DNA from: RBG-16-57-9 sp964529745
GTDB lineage: Archaea; Thermoproteota; Bathyarchaeia; TCS64
DNA: 20,162 bases
Direction: 5' to 3'
Assembly: GCA_964529745.1 (NCBI GenBank)
Contig: CAZGZR010000046.1
Location: 1-20,162 of the forward strand
Shown: positions 6,806 to 13,619 of the stretch, one piece after another
How positions within the stretch are numbered: the first letter of the stretch is position 1
How the letters are laid out: every line of letters begins with the position of its first letter
Position numbers and translations under genes: made by a program
The notes under the pieces: generated by a model
Database searches by the model: none
What the model saw: the letters and a program-made list of their open reading frames with translations, nothing else
What the model was told of the DNA's origin: nothing

Positions 6806-7228
6806 TCAACCCTCCACCTTCTCAAGGTAGATGTGGTTTCCTTCCAAAACCGTTCTTATTGTGTAAGTCCTGGAGCCTATGACCTCCGCCCCTTCCTCCG
6901 ACGCGAAGCCAAGGATCTTAGGGCTTGGCCGTTGAGTCTGAGTCGTGCGTCTATGCTCAACGGCTTCACGTGCTTCACCGCCGCCTTTTTCGTCGGCCAT
7001 GATAAGCACGCCTTTCCTATCCCCGCCTAGACCCAGCAGCTTCTTGACGTCGGGCTTCTTCCTCGGCCTTCTTCTCTCTCCGGGAGCTTCCGATTCGTCC
7101 TCCTCGGAGAAGAACTCTATGAACTCTATCCCGATGATCAGCACGAGTATGGCTACGCTGATGTTTCTGACGTTCAGCGACTCCATCACACGAAAATACA
7201 GGTCGATGACAGATGCTACTATGTCCAT
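6806..7228 (-). CDS. Small one-TM membrane protein
   Basis: 140 residues. One hydrophobic segment (about 23-40, ISVAILVLIIGIEFIEFF) is followed by an acidic EEDESEAPGE stretch, a very basic ERRRPRKKPDVKK stretch, a low-complexity middle, and a compact C-terminal segment (about 107-140) with alternating strand character (YTIRTVLEGNHIYLEKVEG). I do not recognise a family. It lies 75 nt ahead of the signal peptidase gene on the same strand and diverges from the gene at 7363. The ATG at 7228 has a TATA-like ATTATAATAAA about 36 bases upstream, which implies a leader of about 10 bases. A role in the surface locus is only suggested by position. Confidence 0.75.
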   Translation of the reverse strand: MDIVASVIDLYFRVMESLNVRNISVAILVLIIGIEFIEFFSEEDESEAPGERRRPRKKPDVKKLLGLGGDRKGVLIMADEKGGGEAREAVEHRRTTQTQRPSPKILGFASEEGAEVIGSRTYTIRTVLEGNHIYLEKVEG

Positions 7229-7255
7229 GTCCGCTGTATTCTCCGCCTCATGAAC

Positions 7256-7269
7256 CGTTTATTATAATC
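7256..7269 (-). promoter_or_regulatory. TATA-like box of the small one-TM protein gene
   Basis: Minus-strand GATTATAATAAACG centred about 35 bases before ATG 7228. It shares a 134-bp divergent intergenic region with the promoter of the gene at 7363. Confidence 0.5.
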
Positions 7270-7331
7270 TGTATGTAGCCGGAAGCTACACACGATGCGG
7301 CTCAGTTTTTCATGATACAATTCTTCATATA

Positions 7332-7339
7332 CTTTAAAT
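7332..7339 (+). promoter_or_regulatory. TATA box that sets the start of the two-TM protein at 7363
   Basis: CTTTAAAT centred about 27 bases before ATG 7363. It lies inside the longer reading frame that starts at ATG 7312, so ATG 7312 would be upstream of the mRNA start. ATG 7363 is therefore preferred, with an almost leaderless transcript. Confidence 0.65.
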
Positions 7340-7362
7340 CGGCATGCAACGGGGAAGAACCG

Positions 7363-7818
7363 ATGCGCCGTATAGGAAGATCGCCGTACATGCTGTTCGT
7401 CATGGGCATCGCGGCCAGCCTCATCGTGATCGTGCTTGACCTCGCGGTGGACTTTTTCCTGCTCTACAGGGACAAGGGGTTCGTCAAGGTGGTTATGTTA
7501 AACCTGAGGCCAGCCTCCCTCTGGACGTATCTCCTGATAACGGCGAGCTACCTCGGGTTCAGCTACTTGCTCTTCCGTCTCCAGAGAGAGTCCGCGGAGG
7601 AGCAGAAGACTGTAGACGAGTTCCTGTACAAGCTCCTCGACTCCTTCAAGTCGCTACGCTACAACCTCTACAGCATGAAGATGGCGATACACGTGGCCAG
7701 ACACAGGATAGAGCCTCCCACCGAGATGCTGTCCCTGGTCGACAAAGGAATAGAGAAATCTGTGGGCTTGATAAACGGCTACCTGGCCTTGACGGGTGAC
7801 ACCCAAGATACGGAGTGA
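7363..7818 (+). CDS. Two-TM protein with histidine-kinase-like dimerisation helices lacking the His
   Basis: 151 residues from ATG 7363. TM segments lie at about 10-34 and 52-71. The cytoplasmic part (about 76-145) looks like two long helices joined by a short turn. It can be laid beside the HisKA region of the kinase encoded at 8339-10093: HDLRNPLQVLK there matches KSLRYNLYSMK here, and EKIDKSIFYMDKIVSDL matches SLVDKGIEKSVGLINGYL. The phospho-accepting His is replaced by Lys96 and there is no ATPase domain. If the similarity is real, the protein cannot be phosphorylated at that site and might act as a membrane scaffold or antagonist for a kinase or for the receiver protein next door. Similarity is by eye and modest; it could be an unrelated coiled coil. 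Confidence 0.7.
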   Translation: MRRIGRSPYMLFVMGIAASLIVIVLDLAVDFFLLYRDKGFVKVVMLNLRPASLWTYLLITASYLGFSYLLFRLQRESAEEQKTVDEFLYKLLDSFKSLRYNLYSMKMAIHVARHRIEPPTEMLSLVDKGIEKSVGLINGYLALTGDTQDTE

Positions 7819-7882
7819 TGACGATGCTCCATGATGAGCCCTAAACTTTCTGCGCTATATGATGGAACTTTTAACCATATTC

Positions 7883-7890
7883 CATTTAAA
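7883..7890 (+). promoter_or_regulatory. TATA box of the receiver-domain gene
   Basis: CATTTAAA centred about 41 bases before ATG 7928. Transcription would begin near 7913, inside the longer frame starting at 7859, and leave a leader of about 15 nt containing GGTG directly before ATG 7928. Confidence 0.55.
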
Positions 7891-7927
7891 CACGTTTCAT
7901 CAAGGCGACCATGGAACAAGATTGGTG

Positions 7928-8329
7928 ATGAACCGCATCCTCCTGGTCGATGACGACAAAGACATCTTGTGCTGCTTCAAATCCATACTAGAGGACGAAG
8001 GCTTTCAGGTATACTCCGCCAACGACGCGGACGAGGCGGTTCGGATCATTAGAGACAACGAGGTACAGGTGGCCATCATGGACTACGTGCTCCCCGAGAC
8101 GAGGGGCGACAGGCTCGCAGAGACTTTGAACGAGATCGACAGGAAGCTGAAGATCATATTCGTCTCGGGCCACATAGAGGTGGTCGACGTGACAAGAAGG
8201 CTCAGCTGCGGCGTGTACGGCGTTTTCCTCAAGCCGGTTAACCCCGAGAGGCTGTTAACCTTGGTCAGGACCCTGCAATCTGATCCGCTGCACGCTGAGC
8301 AGCTCATGTACCCCTACATGACCCAGTGA
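7928..8329 (+). CDS. Stand-alone response regulator (receiver domain only)
   Basis: 133 residues, a single CheY-like receiver with nothing after it. Acidic pocket D8-D9-D10, phospho-acceptor Asp52 (in IMDYVLPE), Ser80 in the FVSGH switch position and Lys102 in FLKP are all present, so it should be phosphorylatable. ATG 7928 was chosen because the domain begins exactly there (MNRILLVDDDKD) and a TATA box at 7883-7890 lies within the upstream part of the longer frame. No output domain means it works by protein contact, as CheY/Spo0F-type regulators do. The nearest kinase partner is convergent, ending 9 bp away, so the pair is not cotranscribed. The gene 5' of it encodes a kinase-like membrane protein lacking the phospho-His. 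Confidence 0.93.
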   Translation: MNRILLVDDDKDILCCFKSILEDEGFQVYSANDADEAVRIIRDNEVQVAIMDYVLPETRGDRLAETLNEIDRKLKIIFVSGHIEVVDVTRRLSCGVYGVFLKPVNPERLLTLVRTLQSDPLHAEQLMYPYMTQ

Positions 8330-8338
8330 ATCCGGTGG

Positions 8339-10093
8339 CTAGCCGCTTCTCTCGACAACCAGGTCGACCAGCGGGTTCTCGGGTGCGGTCACGGACGTGT
8401 ACGCCGGCAGCGTCACCGTGAATATGGTGCCCTTCCCCAGCTTGGACTCGACATTGATGGTGCCGTTGTGGGCGTCTACTATCTTCTTGCATACCGCCAG
8501 CCCCAGCCCCGTCCCCTTCGCCTTCGTCGTGAACAGGGGCTTGAACAGGTTCTCCACGTCCTTCTCGGATATCCCCACCCCCGTGTCCCCTATCATTATG
8601 ACGTGGGAGTCTTCCTCCCTGTAGGCCTTCACGTAGAGCTTGCCTCCGTCGGGCATGGCTTGGACGCCGTTCAGGATCAGGTTGATGAACAGCCTCTGTA
8701 TCATGTACCAGTCCACCGCGACCATGAAGTCCTCAGGGAACTCCATAACTATCTCGACGTCTCCTGGGACCTCGATCTGGGTCAACGCGTTGCTCACCAG
8801 GCCCTTGAGCGGGTACATCCTGGCGTCGGGCTCCCTCTTCTTCCCGAAGGCCTGCAGGTCCGAGACGATCTTGTCCATGTAGAAGATGCTCTTGTCTATC
8901 TTCTCGAACACCTCCATGGCCTCAGGTATGTCGGCGTGCCTCTTCTTGAGGCCATAGCTCAGACCCTTGAGGACCTGCAGCGGGTTCCTGAGGTCGTGGC
9001 CCACCATCATGGTGGTCTCCCCTATAATGACAAGCCTCTCGGCGTCCCGAAGCTCCTTCGTCTTCTCCTCAACGATCTTCTCGAGCCTCTTGGAGTACTC
9101 AAGCACGTCCGTCATGTCCCTGATCACGAAGATACGCGCCCTCTCTTGGCCCCAGTCGTCGATTAGGCTCGTGATCCTCAGATCGTATACCCGGTCCATG
9201 TACTCTACGCCCGTTTTCTCCTCGATCAGCCTCTTGCTCTTGACGAAGAAGATGTCCGGCAGTATGTCCCACAGCTTCATGTCGAGGAACTTGACGTCAT
9301 CGAAACCCGTGAGCTTCTTTGCGGCCTCGTTCAACCAGATTATCTTGTACTGGTGGTCGGCTATTATTGACGCGTCGTTCATCTCGCTTATGATGGACTC
9401 GTACGCCAGCGGCAGCACGTCGATCTTGTACAGGTTCTCGGGGTTAGCGAGGGATATTACGCTACTCAGGACGTTGAATATGAGCGGTGTCAGGTTACGC
9501 TGGTCGGGGAAGTAGCCCAGCACCGACAGGGCGTACGTGGCCGCGAATATGGATGCTGCGAGGAGGAAAGTCGTGGCCCTCGTCTTGTAGAGCCTACTCT
9601 TTGAAAGAATCATGCGAACGAAGAGGTACGTGGCGGCGACCATGAGCACGTAGAGATGCAGGATCGCTACGACGCCGAGGACGCTGTGCTCCACAACCAC
9701 TTGGTTGCTCGTCGTTATCACGGAGTTGCTCCACATGAGGCCGTGCCTGCCGTTGGTGGCGGAGAGCCCCGCGAACACAATCGAGGGGATGATCAACGGT
9801 ACCGATTTTTTAATGGTTTTAAGATCGACCTCGAAGTACCTCGCCAGATACACCATGAACATCGGGGGGACGAGGAAGGAGAAAGCAGTCTGGATGGAGT
9901 ACCACAACTCGATGTCCACCGGCGTCTCGCTGATTATCTGAAGGAGGTATGTCAGGCTCCAGATGCAGCCAAGGTCCACGAGGAAGCCGCCCACGCTGGA
10001 CCCGGGCATCCTGTACCTCAGCCAGACCAGTATGGCCATGAAGAACGCGAGGCCAGCAGAGATCAGCAAAATATAGTTGAAAGTAACATCCAT
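8339..10093 (-). CDS. 7TM-PAS sensor histidine kinase
   Basis: 584 residues from ATG 10093. About seven TM segments (8-26, 35-54, 64-85, 97-113, 136-162, 173-194, 200-217) resemble the N-terminal 7TM region of archaeal histidine kinases. A PAS domain follows (about 232-328: ISEMNDASIIADHQYKIIW, then FVIRDMTD), then a coiled linker (331-352). HisKA has phospho-accepting His366 in GHDLRNPL. HATPase has the N box with Asn475, G1 DTGVGI (503-508), the LFKPLFTTK F box and G2 GTGLGL (527-532). All catalytic motifs are intact. A TTG at 10168 would lengthen it by 25 residues, but a TATA box at 10144-10154 lies inside that extension, so ATG 10093 (or GTG 10096) is preferred. It is convergent with the receiver gene. 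The ligand is unknown. Confidence 0.95.
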   Translation of the reverse strand: MDVTFNYILLISAGLAFFMAILVWLRYRMPGSSVGGFLVDLGCIWSLTYLLQIISETPVDIELWYSIQTAFSFLVPPMFMVYLARYFEVDLKTIKKSVPLIIPSIVFAGLSATNGRHGLMWSNSVITTSNQVVVEHSVLGVVAILHLYVLMVAATYLFVRMILSKSRLYKTRATTFLLAASIFAATYALSVLGYFPDQRNLTPLIFNVLSSVISLANPENLYKIDVLPLAYESIISEMNDASIIADHQYKIIWLNEAAKKLTGFDDVKFLDMKLWDILPDIFFVKSKRLIEEKTGVEYMDRVYDLRITSLIDDWGQERARIFVIRDMTDVLEYSKRLEKIVEEKTKELRDAERLVIIGETTMMVGHDLRNPLQVLKGLSYGLKKRHADIPEAMEVFEKIDKSIFYMDKIVSDLQAFGKKREPDARMYPLKGLVSNALTQIEVPGDVEIVMEFPEDFMVAVDWYMIQRLFINLILNGVQAMPDGGKLYVKAYREEDSHVIMIGDTGVGISEKDVENLFKPLFTTKAKGTGLGLAVCKKIVDAHNGTINVESKLGKGTIFTVTLPAYTSVTAPENPLVDLVVERSG

Positions 10094-10143
10094 CACTAGG
10101 TCTCCGTGGACGCGTCTGATTCCTCCACCGCCTCTGAAGATTC

Positions 10144-10154
10144 GGTTTAAAAAG
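10144..10154 (-). promoter_or_regulatory. TATA box of the sensor kinase gene
   Basis: Minus-strand CTTTTTAAACC, predicting transcription from about 10124 and a 30-nt leader containing GGAG before ATG 10093. It overlaps the reading frame from TTG 10168, which argues against that start. Confidence 0.6.
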
Positions 10155-10250
10155 AATTTATGGAGCAAGCGTCTGGTAAAGCCTTGGAGCAGTCATAGCA
10201 TAATACATGCATCCCGTACCTCGTTTACGTGGAACACTAAGCCCCCTAAT

Positions 10251-10456
10251 AAGCAACTTAAGGTCGATGTGGTCGAGGATGACCAGATGCTCGTCTTCAT
10301 GAGGTATCTCTTCGATGAGCCCCTAGAGGAGAACGTTTCCCCCGCAGACGACATCATCCAAACTGTGGCAAGCCCCGCCATGAGGCAGGCGGCGGCGTCT
10401 ACGAGATAGGGAAGGACATAAGGGCGATGCCGGAATCGGTTGAATAGATTCTAAAT
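10251..10456 (+). pseudogene. Possible small decayed or frameshifted reading frame in the 10094-10490 gap
   Basis: The 397-nt gap has no intact gene. One plus-strand frame reads acidic and gene-like (VDVVEDDQMLVFMRYLFDEP, about 10264-10323) up to a TAG near 10408. A second frame then reads HEAGGGVYEIGKDIRAMPESVE and stops at a TAG near 10446. Joined by one shift near 10370-10385, they would make a protein of about 60 residues ending just before the next promoter. No start codon with a promoter is obvious and no family is recognised. This may be chance in GC-rich DNA. Confidence 0.25.
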
Positions 10457-10457
10457 A
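10449..10457 (+). promoter_or_regulatory. TATA box of the GH71/99-like gene
   Basis: TTCTAAATA centred 38 bases before ATG 10491, predicting a transcription start near 10480 and a leader of about 10 nt. Confidence 0.55.
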
Positions 10458-10490
10458 CGTGAATGACTAGCTCTCACTAAGTGGTTACCG

Positions 10491-12236
10491 ATGGACGTCG
10501 TATACGTCGCCGTATTGGCGGCCGCGTTGTTATGCTGCGGCTATGTACTGGCCAAGGTTGGTCCAATGTTGTTCCTGCTCTACCCCGTCGAGATCCGTAT
10601 CGTGACCAAGTCGGACTGGACCACGTTTCGCGTAGCGAGCGGAGCCAACGTCGCGCTCATCGACGACCTGCAGGCCAGCCCAGGGGCGAACGTCGCGGAG
10701 TACACGGATCAGCTGTTCCGTTTAACGCAGTTAGCCAGCAACGAATCAGATTGCGAGGTCGTCGAGATGACGGTGAAGGCGAGGCTGAGCCGTCCCTTCA
10801 TCCAGGGCTTCCGCATGATCTTGCCAAGCCTAGCCGTGCTTCTCTTCGGGGTCGCCAAGGTTGAGTTCGAGATAGATCGCGGCCACTGGGGCTGGACGCA
10901 TGTCCAGATCAGGAACTGTCTGGATAGCGAGCCCGTGGTCGTGGAGAACTACTGGTGGTCGGGAGTAGCAGGGGAGCCAAACGTGAAAGCGGTGTCTACC
11001 CTGAGATCGAACATCTTCAACATGGTTGCTGTACCTCCGCAGCCGTCGGTGGACGTGGGCACGTTGGACGAGAAGGTCATGTTCGGGTATCAGGGCTGGT
11101 TCGGCTGCCCGGGCGACGGCTCGGACCTGAACGGCTGGTTCCACTGGTTCAAGGATCAGACACCATCGGCCGGCGAGCTTGGCGTCGACATGTGGCCCGA
11201 CGTGTCTGAGCTGGAGCGGGACGAGAGGTTCCCCACAGGCATGGTTCTCCCTGACGGCAGCCCCGCCGAACTATACTCAAGCTACAACCAGAATACCATG
11301 GTCAGGCACTTCGAGTGGATGGAGGACTACGGCCTCGACGGCGTCTTCGTTCAGAGGTTCGTGTCGGAGCTTGACAGCAAGGGGCATCACTGTTTCAGGA
11401 ACAAGGTATTGCAGAACGCCCGCATGGGCGCGGAGAAACACGGCAGGGTCTTCGCGGTCATGTACGACATCAGCGGCTCCGTGGGATTCGTCGACAAGAT
11501 CAAGAGCGACTGGCAGTTCCTCGTGGATGTGTTGAAGGTCACGGAGAGCCCCAACTATCTGCGGCACAACGGTAAACCGGTGGTGGCTGTTTGGGGCCTC
11601 GGCTTCTACCACGTAAACCAGACCCCCTCCTTTGCGCAGGAGGTTGTAGACTGGCTCAAGACGGGGGCTCCCAGCCAGTGTAGGGCCACCGTGATGGGTG
11701 GTGTACCGACACACTGGAGGACCCGGACGAACGACTCGCGGCCTGAAGAAGGCTTCGAGGACGTCTACCTCTCGCTGGACGTGATATCTCCCTGGACCGT
11801 GGGTAGGTACACAGACTTGGTTGGCGCCAACAACTACAAGTCTAACCTGTTGGTCCCCGATCTTGCCGAAGCGAACGCTAACAACGTGGATTACATGCCC
11901 GTGGTCTGGCCCGGCTTCTCATGGTATAACCTTAAGAACGGCGCATCTCCGTTAAACCAGATACCGAGGAACCAAGGAGACTTCTACTGGAGGCAGGTCT
12001 ACAACGCCATACAGGTAGGCATCAAGATGATCTACGTGGCCATGTACGACGAGTGCGACGAGGGCACCGCGATGTACAAGCTAGCCCGGAGCCAGACATA
12101 CCTGCCGGTCGGCGCCAGCTTGGTCCCGCTGAACATCGACGGACACAACATCGCCAGCGACTGGTATCTCCAGCTCGGGGGGCAGACGGGGCAGATGCTG
12201 AGGGGCGACATCCCTCTCACGTCCACGAGGCCTTAA
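10491..12236 (+). CDS. Membrane-anchored GH71/99-like glycoside hydrolase
   Basis: 581 residues. A hydrophobic N-terminal anchor (about 3-22) has two adjacent Cys (LLCCGY). Residues about 30-190 form an unrecognised region with a second hydrophobic stretch (about 103-120, MILPSLAVLLFGVAKVEF). From residue 196 the sequence matches the GH71/99-like barrel: VMFGYQGWFGCPGDGS, NGWFHWF, MWPDVSEL, then SSYNQNTMVRHFEWMEDYGLDGVFVQRF. The carboxylate-rich active-site strand is AMYDECDEGTAM, with Glu521 and Glu524 as the likely pair. GH99 enzymes cut alpha-mannosides and GH71 alpha-1,3-glucan; the substrate here cannot be told. Catalysis probably occurs outside the cell, on exopolysaccharide or N-glycans. 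The serpin gene follows after 74 nt without a clear promoter, so the two may be cotranscribed. Confidence 0.88.
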   Translation: MDVVYVAVLAAALLCCGYVLAKVGPMLFLLYPVEIRIVTKSDWTTFRVASGANVALIDDLQASPGANVAEYTDQLFRLTQLASNESDCEVVEMTVKARLSRPFIQGFRMILPSLAVLLFGVAKVEFEIDRGHWGWTHVQIRNCLDSEPVVVENYWWSGVAGEPNVKAVSTLRSNIFNMVAVPPQPSVDVGTLDEKVMFGYQGWFGCPGDGSDLNGWFHWFKDQTPSAGELGVDMWPDVSELERDERFPTGMVLPDGSPAELYSSYNQNTMVRHFEWMEDYGLDGVFVQRFVSELDSKGHHCFRNKVLQNARMGAEKHGRVFAVMYDISGSVGFVDKIKSDWQFLVDVLKVTESPNYLRHNGKPVVAVWGLGFYHVNQTPSFAQEVVDWLKTGAPSQCRATVMGGVPTHWRTRTNDSRPEEGFEDVYLSLDVISPWTVGRYTDLVGANNYKSNLLVPDLAEANANNVDYMPVVWPGFSWYNLKNGASPLNQIPRNQGDFYWRQVYNAIQVGIKMIYVAMYDECDEGTAMYKLARSQTYLPVGASLVPLNIDGHNIASDWYLQLGGQTGQMLRGDIPLTSTRP

Positions 12237-12310
12237 CCTCTGTGTTCGACTACTTGAAACGCTTGTTCTAATCCATGGGATTATCTAGTTGCCCGGGATA
12301 GCTTATCGCA

Positions 12311-13600
12311 GTGAAGTGTATGTCGAGAACGGGTAACCGTGGGAAACTGTATTGGATCGTGGGCGCTCTCCTTGCCGCCGTGGTGGTGGGCTCCCAGCTG
12401 CCCGCCTTATCCGACTGGCTCACAGGCATCACGGCTAGGGAGGACGTCCCCGTGCTGGACGACAGCGGCGCCAAGGCCTCGATGGTCGAGGCGACCGTGG
12501 ACGGTTACAACGGGTTCGCGTTCGACCTCTACGGCAGGTACGCCGCAGGCGACGGAAACGTATTGTTCTCGCCGTACAGCATCTCGACGGCCCTCTCCAT
12601 GACATACGAGGGCGCCCGGGGCGAGACAGCGGACGAGATGGAGACGGTTTTCGGCTTCCTGGAGGACTCCTCCGATAGGCTTCCCTCCGTCGCGAGGATA
12701 TACAACACGTTGAACGATGCTGATCGCGATTATGCCCTACACACGGTGAACGCGCTGTGGGTTCAGCAGGGCTACCCCGTGGTGGAGGACTACATCGACG
12801 CCATCGAAGGCTACTACGGAGGGGACGTCAACGCCCTCGACTTCGTCGCCGAGCCCGAGGAGAGCCGGGTCACCATCAACCACTGGGTCGAGGAAAGGAC
12901 CAACGACAGGATCAAGGACCTGTTCCCCAGCGGCTCCATCGACGCCGACGTCCGGCTGGTGCTGACCAACGCCATCTACTTCAAGGGTGACTGGCTCATC
13001 GAGTTCGACGAGGAGGCCACCGGCGAGGAGGAGTTCCACGTCTCGCCGACCGAGACCGTCACGTTGGACATGATGAGGCTGAGAGGCGAGGCCTTCAACT
13101 ACGCCGAGACGGGCGAGCTTCAGCTGCTTGAGCTGCCGTACACAGGCGAGGACGTCTCCATGCTGATACTGCTGCCCACGGAGGGCTCCATGGCTGAGGT
13201 CGAGGCCCAGCTCTCCCCGGAGAGCCTCGGTGAATGGATCGATTCGATGGAGGCGACCGCCGTGAACGTCCAGCTGCCGAGGTTCGCCTTCGAGACCAAG
13301 TACTTCATGAAGGAGGACCTGGCGGAGATGGGCATGCCCACGGCGTTCACCGGTGCAGCCGACTTCAGCGGCATGAACGCCGAGGACCAGCTGTTCATAG
13401 ACAAGGTGATACACCAGGCGTTCATAGAGGTGAACGAGAAGGGCACCGAGGCAGCGGCCGCGACTGGGGTATCGGTGAAGCTAACTGCGGCGGTTGAACC
13501 TCAGATAACGTTCAACGCGGACCATCCCTTCGTCTTCCTGATAAGGGACGTGGACACTGGCTTGATAATGTTCATGGGGAGGGTCACGGACCCCAGCTGA
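12311..13600 (+). CDS. Serpin, membrane-anchored, inhibitory type
   Basis: 429 residues from GTG 12311; an in-frame ATG at 12320 would give 426. Residues 15-30 form a hydrophobic signal/anchor. The serpin fold is full length: NVLFSPYSISTALSMTYEGA, LVLTNAIYFKGDW, LLELPYTGEDVSMLILLP, and the C-terminal signature HPFVFLIRDVDTGLIMFMGR. The reactive loop hinge is EKGTEAAAATG (Glu376 at P17, Gly378 at P15, Thr379 at P14, Ala at P12-P9), the consensus of serpins that insert the loop and trap proteases. Counting from P15 puts Thr392 at P1 and Ala393 at P1', which would suit elastase- or subtilisin-like targets; the exact register is uncertain. It probably protects surface proteins from proteolysis. 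Serpins occur in few archaea (thermopin-like). It is convergent with the amidohydrolase, 19 nt apart. Confidence 0.96.
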   Translation: MKCMSRTGNRGKLYWIVGALLAAVVVGSQLPALSDWLTGITAREDVPVLDDSGAKASMVEATVDGYNGFAFDLYGRYAAGDGNVLFSPYSISTALSMTYEGARGETADEMETVFGFLEDSSDRLPSVARIYNTLNDADRDYALHTVNALWVQQGYPVVEDYIDAIEGYYGGDVNALDFVAEPEESRVTINHWVEERTNDRIKDLFPSGSIDADVRLVLTNAIYFKGDWLIEFDEEATGEEEFHVSPTETVTLDMMRLRGEAFNYAETGELQLLELPYTGEDVSMLILLPTEGSMAEVEAQLSPESLGEWIDSMEATAVNVQLPRFAFETKYFMKEDLAEMGMPTAFTGAADFSGMNAEDQLFIDKVIHQAFIEVNEKGTEAAAATGVSVKLTAAVEPQITFNADHPFVFLIRDVDTGLIMFMGRVTDPS

Positions 13601-13619
13601 CCCCATCTTCATAAAGAAG

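Noticed and set aside
8468..9166. Plus-strand open frame of 232 codons
   Set aside because: Antisense to the catalytic half of the sensor kinase, where all HisKA and ATPase motifs are on the minus strand.
10094..10168. TTG start at 10168 for the sensor kinase
   Set aside because: The TATA box at 10144-10154 lies within the added segment, and TM1 begins naturally after ATG 10093.
12737..13414. Minus-strand open frame of 225 codons
   Set aside because: Antisense to the serpin core, rich in Val/Gly/Leu/His from reading GC-rich codons backwards; the serpin is unambiguous.
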